DNA of 64,000 nt from Variovorax sp. TBS-050B (GTDB lineage: Bacteria; Pseudomonadota; Gammaproteobacteria; Burkholderiales; Burkholderiaceae_C). The stretch spans positions 3,199,001-3,263,000 of the forward strand of contig NZ_JARXYR010000002.1 in NCBI RefSeq assembly GCF_029893635.1, read 5' to 3'. Both the position numbers and the translations under genes were made by a program. This document shows, piece by piece, positions 26,096-34,401 of the stretch. Position 1 is the first letter of the stretch. Each line of letters opens with the position of its first letter. The notes beneath the pieces were generated by a model, which saw only the letters and a list, made by a program, of their open reading frames with translations, was not told where the DNA came from and did no database searches.

Positions 26096-27328
26096 TCACA
26101 GGGCCATCGCGCAGGCATGGGCGCTGGCCCAGGCCCACTGGAAGTTGTAGCCGCCGAGCCAGCCGGTCACGTCGACCACTTCGCCGATGAAATACAGCCC
26201 CGGCTGCTTCGATTCCATGGTCTGGGAGGAAAGGTCGCGCGTGTCGACGCCGCCCGCGGTGACTTCGGCCTTCTTGTAGCCCTCGGTGCCGCTCGGCACG
26301 ATCTGCCAGCGCGCGATCCGCTCGGCGAGGGCGGCCAGGGCCTTGTCGGCGGCTTCGTTGACGGGGCGCTGCAGGGCCGGGTCCTGGCCGACCCAGGCGT
26401 CGGCGAGCCGTGCGGGGACCAGTGCGGCGAGCTCGTTGGCGATCAGCTTCTTCGAGCGCCGCTTGGCGTCGCCCAGGGCCTCGGCCACGTCGACGCCGGG
26501 CGCGAAGTCGAGCACCAGCGGCGCGCCGGGCTTCCAGTAGCTCGAGATCTGCAGCACCGCCGGGCCCGAGAGCCCGCGGTGGGTGAACAGCAGGTCCTCG
26601 AGGAAGGCCGTCTTCTCCTTCTTCGCACCGGTCTCGATGCGCACCGGCAGCGCCAGGCCGGCGAGCGCGGCGTAGGGCGCCCAGGCCTCGCCGCCGAAGG
26701 TCAGCGGCACCAGCGCCGGACGCGGCGGCACCACGCGCAGGCCGAACTGCCCGGCGATGCGGTAGCCGAAGTCGCTCGCGCCGATCTGCGGGATCGACAG
26801 GCCGCCGGTCGCGATCACGAGCTTCGGCGTTTCGATCGGCCCCTTGCTGCTCTCGATCCGGTAGCAGCCCGGGCCCGTTGCGCCTGCTTCCGGCGCGGAA
26901 AAGACGATCTCGCCGAGCCGGCAGGGCTGCCAGTGCGTCACGCCGCCGGCGGCGCACTCGGCCAGCAGCATGTCGATGATCTGCTGCGAGGAACCGTCGC
27001 AGAACAGCTGGCCCTTGTGCTTCTCGTGGAAGGCGATGCCATGCTTCTGCACCAGGTCGATGAACTGCTGCGGCGCATAGCGCGAGAGCGCCGAGCGGCA
27101 GAAATTCGGGTTGTCGCCGATGTAGTGGCGCTGCGGCGCGCGCACGTCGAGGTCGCGGTTGGTGAAGTTGGCGCGGCCGCCGCCCGAGATGCGGATCTTC
27201 TCGGCGATGCGCTCGGCGTGGTCCACCAGCAGCACCCGCAGGCCGCGCTGTCCCGCGAGCCCGGCGCAGAACAGCCCGGCGGCGCCGGCGCCGACCACGA
27301 CCACGTCGAAGCGATGGGGCGTGCTCAA
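26096..27328 (-). CDS. NAD(P)/FAD-dependent oxidoreductase, HI0933/YhiN family
   Basis: The approximately 410-residue flavoprotein has an FAD-binding Rossmann motif VVVGAGAAGLFCAGLAGQRG, RISGGGRANFTN, and a C-terminal block GLYFIGEVVDVTGWLGGYNFQWAWASG-like. Function of the family is unknown beyond FAD binding. No ATG or GTG is near the conserved start; TTG at 27328 is the best candidate, six bases after the stop of the preceding lipoprotein gene, so it is probably translated by coupling. Start position is therefore uncertain. Confidence 0.87.
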   Translation of the reverse strand: MSTPHRFDVVVVGAGAAGLFCAGLAGQRGLRVLLVDHAERIAEKIRISGGGRANFTNRDLDVRAPQRHYIGDNPNFCRSALSRYAPQQFIDLVQKHGIAFHEKHKGQLFCDGSSQQIIDMLLAECAAGGVTHWQPCRLGEIVFSAPEAGATGPGCYRIESSKGPIETPKLVIATGGLSIPQIGASDFGYRIAGQFGLRVVPPRPALVPLTFGGEAWAPYAALAGLALPVRIETGAKKEKTAFLEDLLFTHRGLSGPAVLQISSYWKPGAPLVLDFAPGVDVAEALGDAKRRSKKLIANELAALVPARLADAWVGQDPALQRPVNEAADKALAALAERIARWQIVPSGTEGYKKAEVTAGGVDTRDLSSQTMESKQPGLYFIGEVVDVTGWLGGYNFQWAWASAHACAMAL

Positions 27329-27333
27329 GATGC

Positions 27334-28125
27334 TCAGGGCCCGTCCGCGGCCAAGAGCGGCGGCGGGTTGTACTTGAGGTGGCCGACGTAGCGCAGCGGC
27401 TGCCGGGCGGCGATCGAGGGCACGTCGCCCTCGCGCATGTGCAGCAGGTCGGCGGGGCTGACCCAGCGCGGATCGGCGTCGGTGATCGGCAGGCCGGCGC
27501 GGCGATAGGCTTCGAGCACGAACTGCGAGCAGAAGAACTGGTCGTCGCGGCTCGCGCCGAGCTGCACCGTGGCCATCCCGCTGATGCAGAAGCTGCTGAC
27601 CGAGGCCGGCATCAGCGGCAGCTCGCACAGCCGCCGGTTCAGCACGAAGGGCGCGTTGAGCATCACGCCCGCCGTGTTGTAGCGCGTGCCCACCTGCGAT
27701 TCGGCCCAGGCGCGCAGCCGCTCGGCGCCGGCCGGGTCGATGCCCGGCACGCGGAAGGCGACCACCATCTGCTCTTCGTTCAGCACCTCGTCGAGCGCGC
27801 GGGCGCGCACGCCGCTGCCCACCGCCTCGGCGATGCGGCCGTCGCCGAGGTAGAGCACCGCATGGCTCACGGGCGAGAAGGTGCCGAGCCGGATGCCGAA
27901 GGAATTGACCGTCGCGATCGAGGTCAGCAGGATGTCGCCCGGCGCGAGCGCATCGGCCGCGATCAGCTCGCCGCCATTGCCCGGCGCGATCACCGAACTC
28001 TGCACGCGCAGGCGCAGCCCCGCGTCTTCCGAGGGCAGGTCGAGCCGCGTGGCGCAGCCCGGCAGCAGCAACAGCAGCAGCGCGGCGGCCGGCAGCACCG
28101 CCGCAAGACGTGCGGGCCGCCTCAT
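27334..28125 (-). CDS. lipoprotein with permuted NlpC/P60 (YiiX/YaeF-like) hydrolase domain
   Basis: The 263-residue protein has a lipoprotein signal ending LLPGC with Cys24. The mature part has the YiiX/YaeF (PF05708-type) arrangement: LAPGDILLTS, then the catalytic His in SHAVLYLGDG, then Cys in FFCSQFVLEAYRRAG. In this circularly permuted NlpC/P60 fold the His comes before the Cys. Such enzymes cleave peptide or acyl bonds at the envelope; the substrate is unknown. The ATG overlaps the stop of the desaturase (ATGA). Confidence 0.85.
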   Translation of the reverse strand: MRRPARLAAVLPAAALLLLLLPGCATRLDLPSEDAGLRLRVQSSVIAPGNGGELIAADALAPGDILLTSIATVNSFGIRLGTFSPVSHAVLYLGDGRIAEAVGSGVRARALDEVLNEEQMVVAFRVPGIDPAGAERLRAWAESQVGTRYNTAGVMLNAPFVLNRRLCELPLMPASVSSFCISGMATVQLGASRDDQFFCSQFVLEAYRRAGLPITDADPRWVSPADLLHMREGDVPSIAARQPLRYVGHLKYNPPPLLAADGP

Positions 28126-29248
28126 CCCTTCCAGACGAACGGGAACTTCAACTGCTTGAAGAAGCCGTTGGGCACGTAGTCGCCGAGCACGCCGTATTTC
28201 TCGGGCCAGAGCTTGGTGCTCTTCACCGCGGTGCCGAAGAGGTAGTCGAGGAAGGCGTAGTGCGCCGCATAGTTCTTGTCGAGCGCCTCCTGGTCCTGGC
28301 TGTGGTGCCAGTGGTGGAAGTTGGGCGTCACGATCAGGTAGCGCAGCGGCCCGAGCCGCACGCTCACGTTGCAGTGGTTGAAGACCGCCTGGAAGCCCAC
28401 CACCACGATGTAGGCATCGATCACTTCCTTGCTGAAGCCGAGCACGTAGATCGGCGCGAGCACCAGCGTGCGCGTGATCAGCAGCTCGAGGATGTGCTGG
28501 CGCGCGAGCCCGCCATCCAGTCCATGCTCTTTACGCTGTGGTGCACCGCATGCAGGCGCCAGAGCACCGGCACCTCGTGGTAGGCGCGGTGTGTCCAGTA
28601 CTGCACCAGGTCGGCCACCAGGATGATCAGCAGCAGCCCGGCCCAGAACGGCAGGTTGCCGACCCAGCCGCGCACGCCGTCGTTGGCGGCCCAGCCGAAG
28701 AACTTGTGCACCATCAGGTTGGTGGCCAGCAGCACGAAGCCCACGATCATGTGGTTGACCACGAAATGGTGGAAGTCGGTCTGCCATTCGGCGCGGAACA
28801 CCGGCTGGTCCTTGCGCAGCGCGAACAGCTTCTCGATGAAGATGAAGATCAGCGAGGAGCCCAGCAGGTCGAGGATGAACCAGTCCAGGCCGATGTAGGG
28901 CGTGTTGTCGGCGAAGTCGTTCACCGGCACCTTGTGGCCGCCGAGCAGCGCCGCCGCGGCCACCAGCAGGAAGGCGGCCGAGGACAGCCAGCGCGAGCGG
29001 TTGAAGATGATGTTCACCAGCGCCAGCCCGCCCGACACGACCATCGCCGCCAGCAGGATGAAGCGCATCAGCTCGACGTCGTAGCTCTTGCGCAGCTCCG
29101 GCGTGGTGAGGTACTGCGGAAAGTGGAAGGCCAGCACGCCCAGGAAGCACAGGATGCCGAGGCTCAGTGCGATGGTGCCCGTGACCAGGCCGCGCCCGGG
29201 GCGCAGTTCGCCGTGGCTTTCCGTGAATTCGTTCAGTTTTTCGAGCAT
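28122..29248 (-). pseudogene. sterol desaturase/fatty acid hydroxylase family protein, frameshifted
   Basis: Residues 1-245 are read in one frame (start 29248, MLEKLNEFTES) and the rest in another. The first frame holds several membrane helices and two histidine boxes of the di-iron site, HRAYH and HAVHH. It continues to MDWMAGSR, then runs out of frame to a stop at 28478. The other frame resumes at QHILELLITR and carries the third box FHHWHH, ending at 28122. The break falls in CGCGCG at 28501-28506; removing one CG pair restores one open frame of about 375 residues. It is either a real mutation or a sequence error. Confidence 0.82.
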
Positions 29249-29345
29249 TTCCGCCTCTCTCTTGCTTGCGCTTTTGTTGGAGCGCGATTCTAGGCGGGTG
29301 TAGGAAAAGTCTCACGCCTCCGAGCGGGCCGGATGGCGGCGCTGG

Positions 29346-30161
29346 TCAGGTGCCGAAGCGCCCGGCGCCCGCGTCGACCGACGCCGCCGCCAGCCCTTGC
29401 AGCACGTCGCCCACCACGATCACCGCGGGGCTCGCGAGCCCGGCCTCGGCGATGGCGGCCTGCAGCCGGCCCAGCGTGGCGACCACGTGGCGCTGCTGGG
29501 GCAGGCTCGCGTGCTGCACCACCGCCACCGGCGTGTCGCCCGGCAGGCCGTGCAGAAGTTCGCGTTCGATGTGCGCCGCGCCCGCGACACCCATGTAGAT
29601 CACCAGCGTGAGCCGGGCGCTGTGCGCGGTGGCCGCGAGCGCGCGCCAGTCGGTGGCGTCCTCGTGCGCGCCGGCGCCGGTCTTGGCATGGCCGGTGACG
29701 AACACCACGCCCTGCGCGTGGTCGCGGTGCGTGAGCGGCACGCCGAGCGAGGTCACGGCCGCCAGGCCTGCGGTGACGCCGTTGACCACGGTGCATTCGA
29801 TGCCGGCCTCGCGCAGGTGCTCGACCTCCTCGCCGCCGCGGCCGAAGATGAAGGGATCGCCGCCCTTGAGCCGGACCACGGTCTCGCCCTCGCGCACCGC
29901 GGTGATCATGAGCCGCTCGATGAAGGCCTGCGGCGTGCTCTTGCAGCCGCCGCGCTTGCCCACGTGGACGATGCGCGCATCGGGGCGGGCATGCTCGCTC
30001 AGGATGCGCTCGTTCACGAGGTCGTCCACCAGCAGCACCGTGGCCGCGCGGATCGCCTTCACGGCCTTGAGGGTCAGCAGTTCGGGGTCGCCGGGGCCGG
30101 CGCCCACCAGCGTGCAGCGGCCGGCGGCGGCAGTGGGAGAGATCGGTGTCTGCTTCTTCAT
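29346..30161 (-). CDS. cobA: uroporphyrinogen-III C-methyltransferase (SUMT)
   Basis: The 271-residue enzyme adds two methyl groups to uroporphyrinogen III to give precorrin-2, the precursor of siroheme. The tetrapyrrole methylase motifs are complete: TLVGAGPGDPELLTLKA, VVRLKGGDPFIFGRGGEE, TAGLAAVTSLGVPLTHRD and VVFVTGHAK. Siroheme is the cofactor of the nitrite reductase encoded upstream. It starts inside the ybiB stop (ATGA) and is the last gene of the nitrate assimilation operon. There is no CysG dehydrogenase/ferrochelatase fusion; that activity must come from elsewhere. Confidence 0.94.
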   Translation of the reverse strand: MKKQTPISPTAAAGRCTLVGAGPGDPELLTLKAVKAIRAATVLLVDDLVNERILSEHARPDARIVHVGKRGGCKSTPQAFIERLMITAVREGETVVRLKGGDPFIFGRGGEEVEHLREAGIECTVVNGVTAGLAAVTSLGVPLTHRDHAQGVVFVTGHAKTGAGAHEDATDWRALAATAHSARLTLVIYMGVAGAAHIERELLHGLPGDTPVAVVQHASLPQQRHVVATLGRLQAAIAEAGLASPAVIVVGDVLQGLAAASVDAGAGRFGT

Positions 30162-31063
30162 GCGTGGGACGCCAGTTGCGTGATGTGCCTCACCTGCACG
30201 GCGATGGCTTCGGGCACGGGAAGCTCGCCATTCAAGACCCGGCGCGTGTAGCCGGCCGTGGTCGCGACGTCGATGTCCTGCGGCAGGCCCGGCACCTCGC
30301 TGGCCGTGCCGGGCGCCTGGGCCTGAAGCTCGCTGCGCGCGCCGCGCACGAATCCGAGGATCTGCGCGGTGCGGCGCGGGTCCGACACCACCTCGCCTTC
30401 GAGCCCGCGCGAGAGCAGGGCGGTCATGCCGGTGAGCTCGAAGGTCTCGGCCATGGTGCGTGCGTATTCGGGATGGGTGTAGCTTGCCACGACCACCGAG
30501 GGACCGTCGCTCGGCTGCATCAGCTTGACCACGCTGTGGCCGGGGTTGCGCAGGCCCACCACGCGGCGCACGTCGAGCAGCCGCTTGAGCGCGGGGTTGA
30601 GCAGTTCGGTCGGCGCGAAGGCCGCCTCGCCGGAGGCGATGGACCCGATCTGCGACAGCACCGGCACGTCGAGCGCCTGCAGCACGTTCGAGGCCAGCAC
30701 GCGCGAGGTCTCGGTGGCGCTGCCGTGCACCAGCACCGGCAGGCCTTCGCGCGCGACGAGCAGCGCCAGCAGCGGCGTGAGCACCGGCAGCTTGCGCGCG
30801 CCGTTGTAGCTCGGCAGCACCACGAGCGGCCGGTCGCCCGCGGGCAGGCGGTTCAGCCGTGCGTGGGTGGCGTCGAGGAAGCCGGCCATCTCCTCGGGCG
30901 TCTCGCCCTTGATGCGCATGGCCAGGCAGAAGCCGCCGATCTCGAGGTCGGTGACCGTGCCGTCCAGCACCTGGCCGAACAGGTCGGCGGCCTGCTCGCG
31001 CGAGAGCGGCTTCGCGCCCCGCGCGCCGCGGCCGATTTCCTTGATGTAGTGGCTGATTCCCAT
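30158..31063 (-). CDS. ybiB: TrpD2/YbiB family protein
   Basis: The 301-residue product has the anthranilate phosphoribosyltransferase fold: SREQAADLFGQVLDGTVTDLEIGGFCLAMRIKGETPEE, then VVLPSYNGARKLPVLTPLLAL, SGEAAFAPTELLNPALKRLLD and GLRNPGHSVVKL. YbiB of E. coli has this fold but binds nucleic acid and is not a tryptophan enzyme. Its place between nasA and cobA is a recurrent arrangement in Burkholderiales nitrate operons, with no proven role. The ATG at 31063 is used; the long upstream extension overlaps nasA and is unconserved. Confidence 0.9.
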   Translation of the reverse strand: MGISHYIKEIGRGARGAKPLSREQAADLFGQVLDGTVTDLEIGGFCLAMRIKGETPEEMAGFLDATHARLNRLPAGDRPLVVLPSYNGARKLPVLTPLLALLVAREGLPVLVHGSATETSRVLASNVLQALDVPVLSQIGSIASGEAAFAPTELLNPALKRLLDVRRVVGLRNPGHSVVKLMQPSDGPSVVVASYTHPEYARTMAETFELTGMTALLSRGLEGEVVSDPRRTAQILGFVRGARSELQAQAPGTASEVPGLPQDIDVATTAGYTRRVLNGELPVPEAIAVQVRHITQLASHA

Positions 31064-31110
31064 GGGTGCACGGATTGTCCCGCAATGCTTATGCCGGAAT
31101 CCATGTCGGC

Positions 31111-33906
31111 TTATGCCCCTCCGGCCACCGTTTCGGCCGGCGTGGCGCGCACCATGCGCTTGAGTTCGGGCAGGCAGGAGCCGCAGTTGGTGCCGCATTT
31201 CAGCGCGCCCTGCAGCGCGGCGAGGCGCTCCTCCGGCGTGCCGTCGTGGCGGCCCAGTTCGGCCTGGATGGCCAGGTCGGTCACGTTGAAGCAGGTGCAC
31301 ACCGGATGGCCGCGCGACTGCACCGCCAGCGGGGCGCGCGCACCGGGCGAGAGCAGCAGCCGGCCGTAGCTCTGCGCGGGCATTTCCTCGCGCAGCAGGG
31401 TGCCGATCCAGGCTTCGGCGCTGGTGTCGCCGCCGAGCAGGAAGGCCTCGAGGCCGGCGTTGCCGTCGGCGCGCCGCACCAGCCGGGCCACGCGCCGCTG
31501 TCCGCGGCGGCGGTCGGCATAGCGCAGTGCATCGGCGGCGCGCAGGCCGAGCGCGGCTTCGATGCGGTCGACGAGCGCGTCCTCGGGCGTGTCATGCGCG
31601 GCCGCGCGGAACAGCACGCCGGTGCGCTCCTCGCCCGCCGCGCTGCCCGAGAACGGCACGCAGGTCGCGAACGGGAACAGCGCCATCAGCGGCTTGAGCG
31701 CCTCGTGCGCGGAGAGCGCTGCACCGGGCGGCAGCCACGCCATCGCGAGCAGCGACCATGGCAGCTCGGCCTTGAGGATCTTGACCGGCGTGTGCTTGAG
31801 CTCGGGCTGCTTCGACGTGGGGCAGTAGACGGGGCTGGTCAGCGCGTTGATGCCCGCGACCCGCGTGCCGGTCGACGAGCAGCCGCTCAGGTATTCCTCC
31901 CCCCAGTGCATGCCGACGAAGGCCTGGCTCAGTCCGATCTCCCCGCTGCCCTGCGCGGGCAGCAGGATCGAGCCGCGCTTCGAGGTCAGGTGCACCAGGT
32001 CGCCGTCCTTCAGCTGGCGGCGTGCCATGTCCTGCGGGTTCATCTGCACCACCGGCTCGGCGACGTGGCCGAACAGGCGGCCGACGGTGCCGGTGCGGCT
32101 CATGCCGTGCCACTGGTCGCGCAGGCGGCCGGTGTTGAGCGAGAAGGGGTAGCGCGCCTCGCGGGCCTCGGCCACGGGTTTGTAGACCGTGTCGACGAAG
32201 CGGGCGCGGCCGTCCGGCGTGGGGAAGATGCCGTTCTCGTAGAGCCGCGCGCGGCCGGTGGTCTCGCCTTCCTTCAGCGGCCATTGCTGCGGGCCGGCGC
32301 TGTCGAGCATCGCGTAGCTCAGGCCGGTGATGTCGAGGTCGCGGCCGCGCGTGGATTCGCGGTGCTCGTTCCAGACCTGCTCGGCCGAGGCGTAGGGGAA
32401 GAGCGTGGGCGCGCGGCCCAGCCGCGCCTCGAGCCGCCGCGCGAAGTCGACGGCGATCGACCAGTCGTTGCGCGCCTCGCCGGGCGCCGGCACCGCCGGG
32501 CGCACGCGCGAGATGCGGCGTTCGCTGTTGGTCACGGTGCCTTCCTTCTCGCCCCAGGTGGTGGCGGGCAGCAGCAGGTCGGCGAAGGTGCAGGTGGCGG
32601 TGGTGACGAAGGCTTCCTGCACCACCACGAACTCGGCGCGCTCGAGCGCGCGCCGCACCGTGGTCTGGTCGGGCATCGACTGGGCGGGGTTGGTGCAGGC
32701 GATCCAGAGCGCGCGGATCTCGCCGTCGGCCGCGGCCTGGAACATCTCGACCGCGGTCTTGCCGGGCTTCTCGGGCACCGAGGGCAGGTTCCACAGCGCG
32801 GCGACCTCCGCGCGGTGCGCGGGGTTGGCCAGGTCGCGGTGCGCGCTCAGCAGGTTGGCGAGGCCGCCCACCTCGCGTCCGCCCATCGCGTTGGGCTGGC
32901 CGGTCAGCGAGAACGGGCCCGCGCCGGGCTTGCCGATCTGGCCGGTGGCGAGGTGCAGGTTGATCAGCGCCGCGTTCTTCGCGGTGCCGCTCGACGACTG
33001 GTTCAGGCCCTGGCAGTAGAGGCTCAGGGTGGCGGGGGAGGTCGCGAACAGCCGCGCGGCAGCGAGCAGGTCGTCCTTCGAGATGCCGCAGACCTGCGCC
33101 ACCTTGTCGGGCGTGCATTCGCGCACCGTGGCCTTGAGCGCATCGAAGCCCGTGGTGTGCGCCGCGATGTAGGCGGGGTCGGTCCAGCCCTCCCACAGCA
33201 TCAGGTGCAGCATGCCGTTGAACAGCATCACGTCGGTGCCGGGCTGGATCGGCAGGAACAGGTCGGCGATCTCCACCGTGTCGGTGCGGCGCGGATCGGC
33301 CACGATGATCTTCATGGCGGGGTTCGCCGCCTTCGCGTCCTCGATGCGGCGGAACAGGATCGGGTGCGCCCAGGCGGCATTGCTGCCCACGATGAACAGG
33401 CAGCTCGCATGCTTCAGGTCGTCGTAGCAGGCGGGCGGGGCGTCGGCGCCCAGCGTCTGCTTGTAGCCGGCCACGGCGCTGCTCATGCACAGGCGCGAGT
33501 TGGTGTCGATGTTGTTGGTGCCGATCAGGCCCTTGGCGAGCTTGTTGAAGACGTAGTAGTCCTCGGTCAGCAGCTGGCCCGAGACGTAGAAGCCCACGGC
33601 GTCGGGGCCGTGGTCGCGGATGACCTGGCCGAACTTGTCGACCGCACCGTCGAGCGCGGCATCCCACGCGAGCGGTGCCGGCGCCGCGCCGCGCGCGGCA
33701 CGCCGCATCGGCTGCAGCAGCCGCGTCTGGCGCGTGACCGCGGCGCTGGCCGTGAGATGCAGCGTCGAGCCCTTGGTGCACAGGCGCCCGAAGTTGGCCG
33801 GATGGTCGGGATCGCCGCGCACGCCGGTGATCTGCGCGCCATCGGATTCGATGACGACACCACAGCCCACGCCGCAGTAGGGGCAGGTGGAGCGGGTTTC
33901 TTGCAT
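31111..33906 (-). CDS. nasA: assimilatory nitrate reductase, molybdenum subunit with C-terminal Fe-S domain
   Basis: The 931-residue cytoplasmic enzyme reduces nitrate to nitrite. N-terminal Cys8, Cys11, Cys15 and Cys43 (CPYCGVGC and RLCTKG) hold a [4Fe-4S] cluster. The molybdopterin-binding body follows with GTNNIDTNSRLCMSSAVAGYK and IVGSNAAWAHPILFRR. The C-terminal 65 residues carry a BFD-like [2Fe-2S] module, with Cys870/Cys872 and Cys908/Cys911, which passes electrons in. There is no separate NasB-type subunit in the island. It lies 20 bp downstream of nirD in the same operon. Confidence 0.95.
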   Translation of the reverse strand: MQETRSTCPYCGVGCGVVIESDGAQITGVRGDPDHPANFGRLCTKGSTLHLTASAAVTRQTRLLQPMRRAARGAAPAPLAWDAALDGAVDKFGQVIRDHGPDAVGFYVSGQLLTEDYYVFNKLAKGLIGTNNIDTNSRLCMSSAVAGYKQTLGADAPPACYDDLKHASCLFIVGSNAAWAHPILFRRIEDAKAANPAMKIIVADPRRTDTVEIADLFLPIQPGTDVMLFNGMLHLMLWEGWTDPAYIAAHTTGFDALKATVRECTPDKVAQVCGISKDDLLAAARLFATSPATLSLYCQGLNQSSSGTAKNAALINLHLATGQIGKPGAGPFSLTGQPNAMGGREVGGLANLLSAHRDLANPAHRAEVAALWNLPSVPEKPGKTAVEMFQAAADGEIRALWIACTNPAQSMPDQTTVRRALERAEFVVVQEAFVTTATCTFADLLLPATTWGEKEGTVTNSERRISRVRPAVPAPGEARNDWSIAVDFARRLEARLGRAPTLFPYASAEQVWNEHRESTRGRDLDITGLSYAMLDSAGPQQWPLKEGETTGRARLYENGIFPTPDGRARFVDTVYKPVAEAREARYPFSLNTGRLRDQWHGMSRTGTVGRLFGHVAEPVVQMNPQDMARRQLKDGDLVHLTSKRGSILLPAQGSGEIGLSQAFVGMHWGEEYLSGCSSTGTRVAGINALTSPVYCPTSKQPELKHTPVKILKAELPWSLLAMAWLPPGAALSAHEALKPLMALFPFATCVPFSGSAAGEERTGVLFRAAAHDTPEDALVDRIEAALGLRAADALRYADRRRGQRRVARLVRRADGNAGLEAFLLGGDTSAEAWIGTLLREEMPAQSYGRLLLSPGARAPLAVQSRGHPVCTCFNVTDLAIQAELGRHDGTPEERLAALQGALKCGTNCGSCLPELKRMVRATPAETVAGGA

Positions 33907-33926
33907 GCGTCGGTCCTTTGCGCTCT

Positions 33927-34382
33927 TCAGCCGCCGTGCGGCGCCTGCACGTCGAAGCTCTGGTCGCCGAGCTTGCCGGCCGTGGCGGCGCCCGGACCCG
34001 CGCGGGGCCGCTCCAGCTCCACCGCATGCGTCGCAAGCTCGTTCGGGTCCATCCACACCTGCCCCTCCCGCACCTTCACCGCGAACCTCGGCGTGCAGCC
34101 CTCGTCGGGCGACTTCGCGCAGCCGTCGTCCAGCCCGATCGCCCAGTTGTGCAGCGGGCAGGCCACGCTGGTGCCGAACACGATCCCCTGGGAGAGCGGC
34201 CCGCCCTTGTGCGGGCACCGGTCCAGCAGCGCGAAGACCTGATCCTCCGCATTGCGGAACACCGCCACGTCCACCCCCACCGGCCGCGCCACCCGGCGCG
34301 CACCGAGCTTCGGAATGTCCTCCACCCGGCAGATCACCTGCCAGCCGTGGTTGTTGTTGCTGTCGTTGTTGCTGTTGTTCAT
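33927..34382 (-). CDS. nirD: nitrite reductase small subunit NirD
   Basis: The 151-residue Rieske-type protein partners with NirB. Its motif CPH at 56-58 and CPLH at 75-78 is the C-x-H...C-x2-H pattern. The ferredoxin-like core is complete, ending ELERPRAG. The first dozen residues are almost all Asn and Ser (MNNSNNDSNNNHG), encoded by an AAC-type trinucleotide run, and are not part of the fold. The gene lies 19 bp after nirB and 20 bp before nasA. Confidence 0.94.
   Translation of the reverse strand: MNNSNNDSNNNHGWQVICRVEDIPKLGARRVARPVGVDVAVFRNAEDQVFALLDRCPHKGGPLSQGIVFGTSVACPLHNWAIGLDDGCAKSPDEGCTPRFAVKVREGQVWMDPNELATHAVELERPRAGPGAATAGKLGDQSFDVQAPHGG
34350..34379 (-). repeat. AAC-type trinucleotide run at the start of nirD
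   Basis: The first codons of nirD form an imperfect (AAC)n tract that encodes poly-Asn interrupted by Ser, Asp and His. Such tracts can change length by slippage in steps of one codon. Confidence 0.7.
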
Positions 34383-34401
34383 CGTTCGCTCCTTGTGCTT
34401 G

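Noticed and set aside
29249..29345. Cobalamin riboswitch or other metabolite switch near cobA
   Set aside because: cobA is inside an operon, its start overlaps ybiB, and no B12-box-like sequence is visible.
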